DNA of 64,000 nt, taken from contig NZ_AP024276.1 of the NCBI RefSeq assembly GCF_021654455.1, positions 1,860,001 to 1,924,000 on the forward strand, in the 5' to 3' direction. Every line of letters begins with the position of its first letter. Position 1 is the stretch's first letter. Both the position numbers and the translations under genes were made by a program. Shown here in pieces: positions 33,257 through 42,139 of the stretch. The stretch comes from Streptococcus parasuis. GTDB taxonomy: Bacteria; Bacillota; Bacilli; Lactobacillales; Streptococcaceae. A model generated the notes under the pieces. It was given only the letters and a program-made list of their open reading frames with translations, ran no database searches and was not told the DNA's origin.

Positions 33257-34769
33257 ATGTCATCACTAGAAAAAATTATTGAAACACAGTCAAAAACGAT
33301 AGAGATGATGGCTAATGAACTCACTCTCCTTCGTGAACAGGTTGAGTATCTGAGACAGAAACTCTACGGAAAATCATCAGAGAAGGTTGTGTATCAACCC
33401 GGTCAGCTGAGCTTGTTTGGGGAGGAAAGTCTCCCTGAAGAAGAAGCTGACTTACCCAGTTGAAACAGAAACGATTACCTATAAACGCAAGAAAGCTAAG
33501 GGAGTTCGTCAGGCTATTTTTAGTCAGTTCACTCCAGAGATTGTTCATCACGAACTGCAGGGTGAAGACTGCACTTGTCCAGACTGTCATGGACAGTTGA
33601 AAGAGATTGGTTCTACTGTTCAACGACAAGAGTTGGTCTTTATTCCCGCACAATTAAAGCGGATTGACCATGTTCAACACGCATACAAGTGTCAGGCATG
33701 TAGTCAGAAGAATCTAAGCGATAAGATTATCAAGGCTCCCGTTCCTAAGGCACCTTTGGCACACAGCTTGGGTTCGGCTTCTATTATCGCCCATACTATT
33801 CATCAGAAGTTCAATCTTAAGGTGCCCAATTACCGTCAGGAAGAGGACTGGCATAAGCTTGGTCTGCCAATCAGTCGGAAGGAAATAGCCAACTGGCACA
33901 TCAAGTCTAGTCAGTATTATTTCGAACCAATTTATGACCTGTTGCACGAGAAATTGTTGGAGCAGCCTATTCTTCATGCGGATGAGACCTCCTACAAGGT
34001 CTTAGAAAATGATAGTGAGTTAACCTTCTACTGGACCTTCTTGTCTGGTAAGCATGAGAAAAAGGGTATCACCCTCTATCATCACGACAAACGACGGAGT
34101 GGCTTAGTTGTGGAGAAATTTCTTGGGGACTATGCGGGCTACGTTCATTGTGACATGTGGAGTGCTTATCGTCAATTAGACAAGGCTCAGCTGGTTGGCT
34201 GTTGGGCTCACGTCAGACGAAAGTTTTTTGAGGCGACTCCTAAGAAGACCGACAAGACTTCATTAGGAGCCAAGGGATTAGCCTATTGCGACCGCCTATT
34301 TGCCTTAGAGAATGACTGGGCTGACTTGTCTAGCGAGGAGCGACTGCATAAACGCCAGACAGAGTTGGCTCCCTTGATGGACGAATTCTTTGACTGGTGT
34401 CGTGAGCAATCTGTTTTGCCAGGCTCCAAATTGGGCACTGCAATAGAGTATAGCCTCAACTACGAAACCACTTTCCGAACCGTTCTCTCGGACGGTGACT
34501 TAGTCTTGTCTAACAATATGGCTGAGAGGGCAATGAAGACCTTAGTGATTGGCAGAAAAAATTGGTTATTCTCTCAGAGCTTTGAGGGAGCCAAATCGAC
34601 AGCTGTCATTCTGAGTCTTTTGGAAACTGCTAAACGACATGGCCTTGATGCAGAAAAATATATGACCTATCTTCTAGAACACTTACCTAACGAGGAGACG
34701 CTCGCAAAAAAAGAGGTGCTAGAGGCTTATTTGCCATGGAAGGAAAAAATTAAAAGAGCATGTAAATAG
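33257..34769 (+). pseudogene. tnpC: IS66 transposase TnpC, single-base frameshift
   Basis: The start ATG (33257, RBS AAGGAGA) encodes the coiled N-terminus MSSLEKIIETQSKTIEMM. The first frame ends at 33463 after EEEADLPS. An extra C in the CCC near 33457 shifts the frame: the other frame continues with PVETETITYKRKKAKG and runs to 34769. It contains the zinc-finger-like CTCPDCHGQ, YKCQACSQ, HADETSYKVLE and the DDE-type core with AERAMKTLVIGRKNWLFS. The whole protein would be about 500 aa, normal for IS66. The shift is either inactivating or a rare programmed event; the CCC slip looks like a mutation. Confidence 0.85.
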
Positions 34770-34810
34770 AAAAAGGTTCCAGAGTCGACAGGACTTTGGA
34801 GCCTTTTTCA
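34770..34810 (+). terminator. Terminator at the end of the IS66 element
   Basis: AAAAAGGTTCCAGAGT / ACTTTGGAGCCTTTTT with a short loop and T-run directly follows the transposase stop. It blocks read-through from tnpC into flanking DNA. Confidence 0.75.
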
Positions 34811-34843
34811 ATATACTTTGTTATTGGGCGCTTACATTACACT

Positions 34844-35131
34844 CGTGATTTACGCATATAGGTTACGACTACCTTTTTGGACTTTGGTGCTTGAAGCCAC
34901 CTTATCCGCTATATACGCCTTTGTATCACGTTTCTGTTCGTAGCGCCACGATTTCGCTATCCCTTCCTCTGACGATCTTGGTTTCTAGCGTCAGACTTAA
35001 AACGGTCTCTCCCCAGACCGTTTTAATCCGCTACCTCGCGATAGTCAGGATTGGGAGTCGCTATTGGGTTCACCGGTAGCGGGTGCCCACGGAGGACTTT
35101 CACCTCAGATGTACGACATGCCCGTCGTACT
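34844..35131 (-). other. 5' ribozyme part of the group II intron (domain I)
   Basis: No gene. The stretch continues with 32097-32601 on the other side of the IS. Visible pairings include AAAACGGTCT / AGACCGTTTT (near 35013-35025 and 34999-35008) and GAGGTGAAAGTCCTC near 35093-35107. These fit the folded 5' part of a group II intron. The open frames on the plus strand here lack ribosome binding sites. Confidence 0.6.
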
Positions 35132-35133
35132 CA

Positions 35134-35164
35134 AAAAATACCCCGTCAGTGACGGGGTATTTTG
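35134..35164 (-). terminator. Terminator of msmK
   Basis: On the minus strand: AAAATACCCCGTCA / TGACGGGGTATTTT, a long perfect stem followed by T (35136-35133). It begins 17 bp after the msmK stop. The group II intron starts right behind its T-run. Confidence 0.9.
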
Positions 35165-35180
35165 ATGCCATCAATCATGA

Positions 35181-36311
35181 TTAAACGATTGCTTGGTCTG
35201 TTTCATCATTAAAGAAATGTGCTTTATTGAGGTTGAAAGTAAGACGAACTTTTTCACCTGGATTGTGGTAATCACGCGCATCTACACGAGATACAAATTC
35301 TGTATTTCCAACTTTAGAATACAACATTGTTTCTGCACCAAGAAGTTCAGATACTACAACTTCAGCTTCTACGATAGATGATGGATAAGTATCTAATTCC
35401 AATTGAGAAGCTTTAATGTCTTCTGGACGGATACCCAATGTAAATGACTTACCATTGTAGCCTTTTTCTTCCAAGTGTTTGCGACGACCTTCTGGAAGAT
35501 CTACTTTGAAACCATCTCCGATAAGGACACCATCTTGAAGGGTAACTGTAAAGAAGTTCATAGCAGGGCTACCGATGAAGCTAGCAACAAACTTGTTAAC
35601 TGGATGGTTGTAAAGTTCTTCAGGGCTACCGATTTGTTCAATACGACCGATTGTACCTGTACCTGCTTCGTTCTTCGTAGCAGACATGATTACGATACGG
35701 TCTGCCAATGTCATCGCTTCTGTTTGGTCGTGCGTTACGTAAATAGTTGTTGCACCAATACGACGGTGAATTTTAGCAATCTCAGTACGCATGGATACAC
35801 GAAGTTTCGCATCCAAGTTTGACAATGGTTCGTCCATCAAGAATACTTTAGCATCACGGACGATAGCACGACCCATGGCAACACGTTGACGTTGACCACC
35901 AGAAAGATCTGCAGGTTTGCGTTGCAAGAATTCAGTCAAACCAAGGATTTGCGCTGCTTCTTCAACACGTTTTTTGATTTCATCCTTGCTGTATTTACGC
36001 AATTTAAGACCAAAAGCCATATTGTCAAATACAGTCATATGTGGATAAAGCGCATAGTTTTGGAATACCATAGCGATGTCACGGTCTTTTGGAGCAACGT
36101 CGTTCATCAATACGCCGTCAATGTATGCTTCACCTTCTGTGATATCTTCCAAACCAGCAATCATACGAAGAGTAGTTGATTTACCACAGCCTGAAGGACC
36201 TACGAATACGATGAATTCTTTATCTTTAATATCTAAGTTAAAGTTTTCAACTGAGTAGTGTTCGCTATTTGGATATTTTTTATAAATGTTTTTTAAATTA
36301 AGTTGAACCAT
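35181..36311 (-). CDS. msmK: Sugar ABC transporter ATPase (MsmK/UgpC type)
   Basis: 376 aa from ATG at 36311, which has GTGAGG 8 nt upstream; a TTG 6 nt earlier would be too close to that site. Walker A is GPSGCGKST (about 37-45), the signature LSGGQRQRVAMGRA near 135, Walker B VFLMDEPLSNLDA near 155. The C-terminal regulatory TOBE-like domain (from about 245) is typical for CUT1 ATPases. In streptococci MsmK energises several sugar transporters whose own operons lack an ATPase. It stands alone here, as expected, with a cre upstream. Confidence 0.92.
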   Translation of the reverse strand: MVQLNLKNIYKKYPNSEHYSVENFNLDIKDKEFIVFVGPSGCGKSTTLRMIAGLEDITEGEAYIDGVLMNDVAPKDRDIAMVFQNYALYPHMTVFDNMAFGLKLRKYSKDEIKKRVEEAAQILGLTEFLQRKPADLSGGQRQRVAMGRAIVRDAKVFLMDEPLSNLDAKLRVSMRTEIAKIHRRIGATTIYVTHDQTEAMTLADRIVIMSATKNEAGTGTIGRIEQIGSPEELYNHPVNKFVASFIGSPAMNFFTVTLQDGVLIGDGFKVDLPEGRRKHLEEKGYNGKSFTLGIRPEDIKASQLELDTYPSSIVEAEVVVSELLGAETMLYSKVGNTEFVSRVDARDYHNPGEKVRLTFNLNKAHFFNDETDQAIV

Positions 36312-36348
36312 GTTCAAGCCTCACTTTCTTTGATAGTTATATTGTAAA

Positions 36349-36362
36349 TGAAAGCGTTTTTA
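36349..36362. promoter_or_regulatory. cre (CcpA site) upstream of msmK
   Basis: TGAAAGCGTTTTTA fits the consensus TGWAARCGYTWNCW at 13 of 14 positions. It lies 38 bp before the msmK ATG, in the promoter region, so carbon catabolite control by CcpA is likely. Confidence 0.65.
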
Positions 36363-36420
36363 AATGCTAGGTCAAGTTGAACAAAAAGAAAAAAATCTTT
36401 TGTACAACTTGCACAAAAGA

Positions 36421-37275
36421 TTAAATACTGATTCCCAAGATAGCCTGATGGCAAATAGCTAAATCATTTAAATCTTTCAATTGAAGACCTGTCATCTCCT
36501 GCCATTTATCAAGCCGATATTGCAAAGTGTTTCGGTGTATGTAAAGTTTCTGAGCTGCTTTTGTTAACACTGCCCCTTCTTCCCAAAGAGCCTCAACGAT
36601 CGCTTCCATCTGTTGGTTTGAAATCAACTGCCTCAATCCCGATTGTAGCTGAGGGTAAGACTGCCCGCTCCACAAATACAGATAGCTAAATGTCAAGAGG
36701 AAGGATTGTTGATGACCAGCACACCACTTTCTAAACAGATCTTGCTCAGCTTGAACTAACAGTGGCCACTGTGACTCTAGCCATTCAGGCCACAACTGAC
36801 CAAGAAAAATAGTCATACGAAGTCCAAAATCAAACTCCATAGTGGCGAGCGTGTCTCCTAAAATTTCTCGAACATCCAACAAGGTCGATTGGTCTAAAAT
36901 AAAAATATGATGGTTAGACTCCGGAGAATAGCTTGCTTGAAGATTTGGTAATAGTTGCTTCATCATATCCAACCAAGCCGTTTGCCCCTCCTGATCAATT
37001 GATGACCAAATATGTACATGAAGGACTTGCAATAGGCTAAAGGTTGTTGGTCGAATGCCGTCATTTTCAAAATAGGATTGCCAAGGAGAACGAGCGTATG
37101 TTTCTGCTTGATTCTGCAATAGCTCAATCAACAGTTTCTCCCTTTCAGTCAATGTCATCCTATCCAAAGAAAAATAGCCCATTCCCGGCACATCAATGGT
37201 AACATCATCTCCATTTGCGTTTCTTTCGTTCCATCTCCCCTGTGGGAAAAAGGCTAATACACTGTCTCTATCCAT
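36421..37275 (-). CDS. PucR/CdaR-type transcriptional regulator
   Basis: 284 aa. The C-terminal 60 residues form the PucR-type HTH (ALWEEGAVLTKAAQKLYIHRNTLQYRLDKWQEMTGL), a domain found in sugar-diacid and purine regulators. The N-terminal 220 residues have no recognised ligand domain. It lies just upstream of msmK on the same strand, 110 bp away, so it may sense carbohydrate status. Its targets are not known from the sequence. Confidence 0.8.
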   Translation of the reverse strand: MDRDSVLAFFPQGRWNERNANGDDVTIDVPGMGYFSLDRMTLTEREKLLIELLQNQAETYARSPWQSYFENDGIRPTTFSLLQVLHVHIWSSIDQEGQTAWLDMMKQLLPNLQASYSPESNHHIFILDQSTLLDVREILGDTLATMEFDFGLRMTIFLGQLWPEWLESQWPLLVQAEQDLFRKWCAGHQQSFLLTFSYLYLWSGQSYPQLQSGLRQLISNQQMEAIVEALWEEGAVLTKAAQKLYIHRNTLQYRLDKWQEMTGLQLKDLNDLAICHQAILGISI

Positions 37276-37576
37276 TGCACTTCCTCTCTATTATTTTGGA
37301 AAAGGATTGCTACCCATACTTTCCATCACCATTCCTACTCTTTAAAAATCAAAATGCACCATTGGCAAGCGTCTTTGATGAATGGAATCGGCAAAGAACC
37401 CGACCATTAACCATTGAAAAAAGCGATTGCCAACAAGCCATTATTTCTACTTTCGATTTTCATTGAATATAACTCTATTATCCTTCAAAAGCAACACAAC
37501 GTCAAGATTCAACCTACATCTCCTTATGTCAAAACATGATAAACGAAATAAAAAAAAGCCTTACGGCTCTTTAATA
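37276..37576. other. Intergenic stretch between the PucR-type gene and rpmB
   Basis: About 300 bp. It contains the rpmB terminator on the minus strand (37571-37551; stem AGCC-GTAA-GGCT and a run of eight T). The remainder is AT-rich and should contain the promoter of the PucR-type gene. No open frame with a ribosome binding site is seen. Confidence 0.6.
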
Positions 37577-37765
37577 TTATACACGTTCAACTTTACCTGA
37601 TTTAAGTGCACGAGCTGATGCCCAAACTTTTTTAGGTTTACCATCAATCAAAACAGTAACTTTTTGAAGATTTGGTTTAACTGCGCGTTTAGTTTGGTTC
37701 ATTGCGTGTGAACGGTTGTTACCAGATACAGTCTTACGACCAGTAAAATAACATACTTTAGCCAT
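37577..37765 (-). CDS. rpmB: 50S ribosomal protein L28
   Basis: 62 aa, full length: [27 protein letters not shown] at the start and a C-terminus ending in SGKVERV. It has the single cysteine of the streptococcal version, with no zinc-ribbon set. Monocistronic, RBS GAGGAGG, closed by a short terminator. Confidence 0.97.
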   Translation of the reverse strand: MAKVCYFTGRKTVSGNNRSHAMNQTKRAVKPNLQKVTVLIDGKPKKVWASARALKSGKVERV

Positions 37766-37967
37766 TGTATATTCCTCCTCATTTGATCAAATATTACGGA
37801 TGTGCTAGCACCACATACCATACTAGTCTACCAAAAAATAGAGTGGTTGGCAAGGATTTTTTTTAATATTTTACAAGGGCTACTGGCAACATCGACTTTT
37901 CATCAGCTATTACTTTATTGAAAATCAATAGGACATCTAGATTTAAAGACAGCTCTAAAACAACAGA

Positions 37968-38606
37968 TTATTGAAAAATAGCCTCAACTCGGTAAATGAC
38001 CTGACCTTTGTTTGAGAATTTTTCCTCATACTCAGTCATAATATTGCCTTCTAAGCCGTCCGCATGTAAGTCTAACCAAACCTGCTTCAATACCATACCG
38101 TACTGTGAAAAGCTAGCCAAGCTATACTCAAACAATCCACGGTTATCCGTTTTAAAATGAATTTCCCCACGTTCAGGTAGTATTTCTTTATAGGTGTCCA
38201 AAAATGTCTTATAGGTCAAGCGACGTTTCTCATGACGTTTTTTCGGCCATGGATCAGAGAAATTTAAGTACAATCTATCAATCTCTGCTGGCGCAAAATA
38301 ATTTGTCAAACTTGAACCGTCTACTTGCAATAACTTTATATTCGGTAAATCTGCTTCCAGAACTCGATCCAAGGCATAGCTTAGAACGGTCATCTGAATA
38401 TCAATCCCAATATAGTTCACATTTGGATTTTGTGCAGCCATTCCTGTCACAAAACGACCTTTTCCAGACCCGACTTCAATGTGAATAGGGTTATGATTCC
38501 CAAAAATTTCTGCCCACTTCCCCTTACATTCTTCCGGATTGGAAATAACAAACTGAGGATTGGTTGCTAAGAGCTCACTAGCTCCCTTTCGATTTCTAAC
38601 TCTCAT
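37968..38606 (-). CDS. trmB: tRNA (guanine-N7-)-methyltransferase
   Basis: 212 aa, full length. [20 protein letters not shown] (near 42) is the SAM-binding loop; [21 protein letters not shown] (near 115) carries the family signature. The enzyme methylates G46 of tRNA. The start overlaps the ccrZ stop by 4 bp. The pair ccrZ-trmB is conserved in streptococci. Confidence 0.96.
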   Translation of the reverse strand: MRVRNRKGASELLATNPQFVISNPEECKGKWAEIFGNHNPIHIEVGSGKGRFVTGMAAQNPNVNYIGIDIQMTVLSYALDRVLEADLPNIKLLQVDGSSLTNYFAPAEIDRLYLNFSDPWPKKRHEKRRLTYKTFLDTYKEILPERGEIHFKTDNRGLFEYSLASFSQYGMVLKQVWLDLHADGLEGNIMTEYEEKFSNKGQVIYRVEAIFQ

Positions 38607-39397
38607 ATATCTTTCTTGAAACTCTGACGAAATTGACGCAGAGCATATATTTCTTTGTTTGCTGCCAGCACGTTGTAGCTTTCAACATGCTTCACAATTT
38701 GGTTTAAATACCCAAGCTGACCATACCAATAGATCTTACTGAGTACGGTTTGATTGTATTTGTACCCATATGCTTGAAGCCATCCTTTCCACTCATGACG
38801 CGGAATATAATGCGTTAACAGATAAGCAACATCTAACATACGGTCCGTCAAACAAGCTGTTTCCCAGTCAGTCAAGTATACTAATCCACTCGTTGTTTCT
38901 ACCCAGTTTGTATGATGTAAGTCACCATGGACAAAAGTAGCTACTTCTTGACGGAAATTAGGTAAATGATTTAACAAATCTTGACAAATCGATTGCAAAT
39001 ATGTGTTTTGTGCCAATCGAGCTGGCGCTTCTTTTTGCCAACGATGTACCAAATCCTGTGGTTCCATATAAGTATAATTCATCTGAAGAGCCTGATTCAA
39101 CAAAATACGAGAATAGTGCATGCGCACTAGAATCTGACGCACCTGTTTACTCCCCATATCTTGACGTTCTAACGTCCTACCATTCAGCCACTCCTGCTCA
39201 ACCCTATGCCCCATACCTGCCTCACGATTTGCTGATAAAATCGGTGGGGTAATTTGTTCCCGTGCCAAAACTGAAACAATAGGAGGCATTTCATACTTCA
39301 CAAACACTGGCGTTCCGTCTGACCGTTGGCCTTTGAACGCCTTGCCACTATTCCCTGCAATAGACTGTAATTGTAGCCCACTGGTATCAAACTGCAT
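38603..39397 (-). CDS. ccrZ: Phosphotransferase-fold protein, CcrZ-like cell-cycle regulator
   Basis: 264 aa. The APH/choline-kinase fold is shown by [11 protein letters not shown] (catalytic loop, about 158-168) and [11 protein letters not shown] (metal-binding aspartate, about 179). In Streptococcus pneumoniae the protein with this size and synteny (between pptAB/ecsAB and trmB) is CcrZ, which links division to replication start through DnaA and is brought to midcell by FtsZ. The symbol rests on synteny and length. It is co-translated with trmB. Confidence 0.85.
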   Translation of the reverse strand: MQFDTSGLQLQSIAGNSGKAFKGQRSDGTPVFVKYEMPPIVSVLAREQITPPILSANREAGMGHRVEQEWLNGRTLERQDMGSKQVRQILVRMHYSRILLNQALQMNYTYMEPQDLVHRWQKEAPARLAQNTYLQSICQDLLNHLPNFRQEVATFVHGDLHHTNWVETTSGLVYLTDWETACLTDRMLDVAYLLTHYIPRHEWKGWLQAYGYKYNQTVLSKIYWYGQLGYLNQIVKHVESYNVLAANKEIYALRQFRQSFKKDI

Positions 39398-39446
39398 GCC
39401 ATTCCTCCTTGAAAAATTCCTTACTATTTTACTAGTTTTCAGCTAT

Positions 39447-40487
39447 TTAGTCAATCAATTTTTTTAATTTGGCTGGTAAATATCCCTCTTGCAAAAAAAT
39501 CCCAACCAACAGTAATAGCACCACCATTATACTCTCTTTAGAGAAAAGCAGAGCTAAACTCACTTCGATTCCTAAAAGTCCGTAAAGTACAATACGCAGA
39601 ACCTTTTGGAAACCACGCCTTTTTTCATCTTTTCCCAACGGATATAACTGAGTCAAATATTGATAATCATAATGCCTGAAGAGCCCTAGCAACTGGAACA
39701 AGAGTAAATAATGAAAAATGAGGACCAAGCCAATTGACAACCATGATTCGTCAATCGCAACCAATGATAAGATGGCTAACAAAAGCAAGCGCAATGCTAA
39801 GGCTAAGTAATCCCCTGCCCTCATAAAAGCACGTAGGTACAGATAAAACCACGTTTGTTGATCATGCACAAGGCGCAATATCCCATTTAGATAGGTTCTC
39901 GGTTTAACAGATACACTAATTCCTTTCACAGTGGTAAACAGGGAAAAGAAACGCAAAATTGACTGTTTTCTCTTCTGCTCATCCTGAATGGCTTTGGACC
40001 AATCCAACACTCCCTGTGACTGATATTGTGCCATTTGGTGCTTGACTAGAATGTATTTTAGCCCCAACAACAAAAGGATATAGCAAACAATCATCCAAAC
40101 AGCTAAACCCAACATTAAGTAAATAGGAACCAATAACATTTGTACCAGCACCTGAATTCCAGACCAGAGGATATAATTCCGTCTAGCTGCTACATGGATA
40201 ATTTGTAGAACTTCTTTTTCCTTTGGTAAAAGGAAAATCTCATCTGCCTCTTCCAAATAAGTGGCGATTTTCCCAGAAAATAACACCAACAAACTGACCA
40301 CTAGAAGTAGCAAATAGATTGGCAGGGAGTTTTCAGGGAAATTCAGTAGTAATTGCCGATATTGCAAGCTTAAAAAGCCGATAAATACCATTAGCACTAA
40401 CACAAAATGGTCATTCAATACATAGCGCAAATACTTGGAACATTTAGTTAGGAAGTCCCTTCTGCGTTGTTGAAATACTGCCTTCAT
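39447..40487 (-). CDS. ecsB: ABC transporter permease EcsB/PptB
   Basis: 346 aa. It has about eight membrane segments, starts MKAVFQQRRRDFLTKCSKYLRYVLNDHFVLVLM and contains the EcsB-type segment SLFTTVKGISVSVKPRTYL near 165-183. With EcsA it forms an exporter that in streptococci (PptAB) exports short peptide pheromones and affects protein secretion. The start overlaps the ecsA stop by 4 bp. Confidence 0.88.
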   Translation of the reverse strand: MKAVFQQRRRDFLTKCSKYLRYVLNDHFVLVLMVFIGFLSLQYRQLLLNFPENSLPIYLLLLVVSLLVLFSGKIATYLEEADEIFLLPKEKEVLQIIHVAARRNYILWSGIQVLVQMLLVPIYLMLGLAVWMIVCYILLLLGLKYILVKHQMAQYQSQGVLDWSKAIQDEQKRKQSILRFFSLFTTVKGISVSVKPRTYLNGILRLVHDQQTWFYLYLRAFMRAGDYLALALRLLLLAILSLVAIDESWLSIGLVLIFHYLLLFQLLGLFRHYDYQYLTQLYPLGKDEKRRGFQKVLRIVLYGLLGIEVSLALLFSKESIMVVLLLLVGIFLQEGYLPAKLKKLID

Positions 40488-41218
40488 CTGGCCACTCCTT
40501 CTTGTGTCAACGCCAGATAAATTTCGTTGAGACTTGCACCTTTCATGTTAAAGGCATGTTGCAATTCCTCTAAATTCCCTGTCGCACGAACCTGCCCCTG
40601 ATGTAAGATAACAAAAGAATCACACATTTTCTCGGCTGAGTCAAGAACATGAGTAGACATCAGAATTGAAGTTCCTTTAGCTTTCTCCTCTTCTAATAGG
40701 TTTACTAAGTCCGAAATCGCTACAGGATCCAGCCCTAAAAACGGCTCGTCAACAATCAACAAACTCGGTTCCACCATGAAAGCACAGATAATCATAACTT
40801 TCTGTTTCATTCCCTTAGAAAAATGAACAGGGAACCAGTCCAACTTTTCATCCAACCGAAAAATCGTTAACAACCCCTGAACTCGACTCCAGGCTTGATC
40901 CCAAGTCAAATTATAGGCTAAAGCTACTACCTCTAAATGTTCCTTAAGCGTCAATTCCTCATACAAGCTAGGTGTTTCAGGGATAAAGCCAATTTTCTTC
41001 CGATAATTCTCCGCATCCTGTACAAGACTTTTCCCATCAATTAAAATTTCTCCCTGATAAGGAGTCAAAAGGCCAATAATTTCCTTTATCGTCGTTGATT
41101 TCCCAGCACCATTCAATCCAATCAAGCCAACTAACTGACCATTCTCAACAGTGAAAGATACATCTTTCAATACGGGAATATTGATGTAGCCTCCTGTAAT
41201 ATTTTTTACTTCTAACAT
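40484..41218 (-). CDS. ecsA: ABC transporter ATPase EcsA/PptA
   Basis: 244 aa. Walker A is GLNGAGKST (about 35-43), the Q-loop region ends with PETPSLYEEL, the signature is FSKGMKQKVMI (near 133) and Walker B is LLIVDEPFLGLD (near 155). It drives EcsB. It is divergent from hit, with a symmetric promoter between the two. RBS AGGAAG. Confidence 0.92.
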   Translation of the reverse strand: MLEVKNITGGYINIPVLKDVSFTVENGQLVGLIGLNGAGKSTTIKEIIGLLTPYQGEILIDGKSLVQDAENYRKKIGFIPETPSLYEELTLKEHLEVVALAYNLTWDQAWSRVQGLLTIFRLDEKLDWFPVHFSKGMKQKVMIICAFMVEPSLLIVDEPFLGLDPVAISDLVNLLEEEKAKGTSILMSTHVLDSAEKMCDSFVILHQGQVRATGNLEELQHAFNMKGASLNEIYLALTQEGVAR

Positions 41219-41234
41219 ACATTTCTTCCTATAA

Positions 41235-41257
41235 TTTGATATAATTATTATATCAAA
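41235..41257. promoter_or_regulatory. Symmetric bidirectional promoter between ecsA and hit
   Basis: TTGATATAAT-T-ATTATATCAA (41236-41256) is a perfect 21-bp palindrome. It holds one extended -10 (TGATATAAT) on each strand, 1 bp apart (plus strand TATAAT 41240-41245; minus strand 41252-41247). The expected transcription starts diverge near 41252 (to hit) and 41240 (to ecsA). Confidence 0.7.
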
Positions 41258-41280
41258 AATTCTAGAAAGAGGTTGTCATT

Positions 41281-41694
41281 ATGTCAGATTGTATTTTTTG
41301 TAAAATTATTGCTGGAGAAATCCCAGCTTCTAAAGTCTATGAAGATGACCATATCCTTGCCTTTTTAGATATCACCCAAGTCACCAAAGGACACACTTTA
41401 GTTGTTCCTAAGAAACACTACCGCAATATGCTTGATATGGACGCAGAAGCAGCAGCTACACTCTTTTCTGTCATTCCTACTATCTCCAGTCATTTGAAGG
41501 AGACACTTGGTGCTAATGGCCTAAATATTGTCAATAATAACGAAGAAGTGGCTGGTCAGACTGTCTTTCATACCCATATCCATCTCTTACCACGATACGA
41601 TAAAGAAGACGGACTGGAAATCCATTTCAAGACCAACGAACCTGATTTCCCAGCATTAGCCCAGCTAGCGCAAAGCCTCTATTTAGGAGAATAA
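41281..41694 (+). CDS. hit: HIT-family nucleotide hydrolase
   Basis: 137 aa, full length. CIFCKIIAGEIPASKVYEDDH opens the protein. VFHTHIHLLPRYD (near 98) contains the histidine triad with the nucleophile. HIT enzymes hydrolyse nucleoside phosphoramidates or AMP-amino acid compounds. It overlaps none but stands 1 bp before the next gene. RBS AAAGAGG. Confidence 0.95.
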   Translation: MSDCIFCKIIAGEIPASKVYEDDHILAFLDITQVTKGHTLVVPKKHYRNMLDMDAEAAATLFSVIPTISSHLKETLGANGLNIVNNNEEVAGQTVFHTHIHLLPRYDKEDGLEIHFKTNEPDFPALAQLAQSLYLGE

Positions 41695-41695
41695 G

Positions 41696-41998
41696 ATGAA
41701 ACTTAGCAATATAATAGTGGCTGTAGGTGCTGCCAGTGCAACCTTTCTTGCTATTACCAACCGAGAAAAAATTTCAAAAGAAGTCAAGGAGACACAACAA
41801 CTCCTGACTGATATTCAGACCAGCAAATCGAATATCCAGCATCAACTAGCCATTATCCAAAGTTTTCAAAAACCTTTGCAAGAATTAACAGCTGATCTCC
41901 AGTATAAAACACGCATCTACCAACAAAGTATAGCAGGCAACTTACAAGAGATCAAAACTATCCAAGAAAAATACGCTTCAAAAGACCCCCAAAAATAA
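41696..41998 (+). CDS. Small membrane-anchored coiled-coil protein downstream of hit
   Basis: 100 aa. One hydrophobic N-terminal segment (about 4-20) is followed by a long helical, coiled-coil-like stretch (EVKETQQLLTDIQTSKSNIQHQL). It resembles the YtxH-like small proteins found behind hit in streptococci. RBS AGGAGA overlaps the hit stop. No function can be given. Confidence 0.75.
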   Translation: MKLSNIIVAVGAASATFLAITNREKISKEVKETQQLLTDIQTSKSNIQHQLAIIQSFQKPLQELTADLQYKTRIYQQSIAGNLQEIKTIQEKYASKDPQK

Positions 41999-42025
41999 TA
42001 GAAATCTGGGTAAAAAGTCTTAATA

Positions 42026-42080
42026 CAAAAAAATAGCTTTGAATTACGTTATCAAAAACGTTGATTCAAAGCTATTTTTG
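42026..42080. terminator. Bidirectional terminator between the hit operon and the LCP gene
   Basis: AAAAATAGCTTTGAAT / ATTCAAAGCTATTTTT with a 19-nt loop, A-run on the left and T-run on the right. It can end transcription from both sides. Confidence 0.75.
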
Positions 42081-42139
42081 TTATGCAAATTTAAATCATA
42101 GTGAGTTTTGCCCGATTTCTTTAACGATAGTATCTGAGC

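Larger units (their letters stand above)
32610..34835 (+). mobile_element. IS66-family insertion sequence with 8-bp target duplication
   Basis: Terminal inverted repeats GTAAGCGCCCCATAACAAGG (from 32610) and the complement of the right end, GTAAGCGCCCAATAACAAAG (to 34835), match at 18 of 20 positions. The target duplication ATTACACT is at 32602-32609 and 34836-34843. Inside are a small first gene, tnpB and tnpC in IS66 order. Length is 2,226 bp. It is inserted in the 5' ribozyme part of the group II intron, opposite to the intron gene. tnpC carries a frameshift. Confidence 0.92.
30756..35132 (-). mobile_element. Group II intron inserted behind the msmK terminator, split by an IS66 element
   Basis: The 5' end (near 35132 on the minus strand) starts GAGTACGACGGGCATG, followed by GAGGTGAAAGTCCTC, as in bacterial group II intron domain I. 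The reverse transcriptase frame is at 32096-30820. Domain V and VI hairpins follow at 30823-30756, ending ...CTACTCAAT. The 5' end abuts the T-run of the msmK terminator, the insertion habit of class C introns. The IS66 element plus target duplication adds 2,234 bp; without it the intron would be about 2.14 kb. Ends are placed by motif and are accurate to a few bases. Both the frameshift and the IS should abolish its mobility. Confidence 0.8.
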
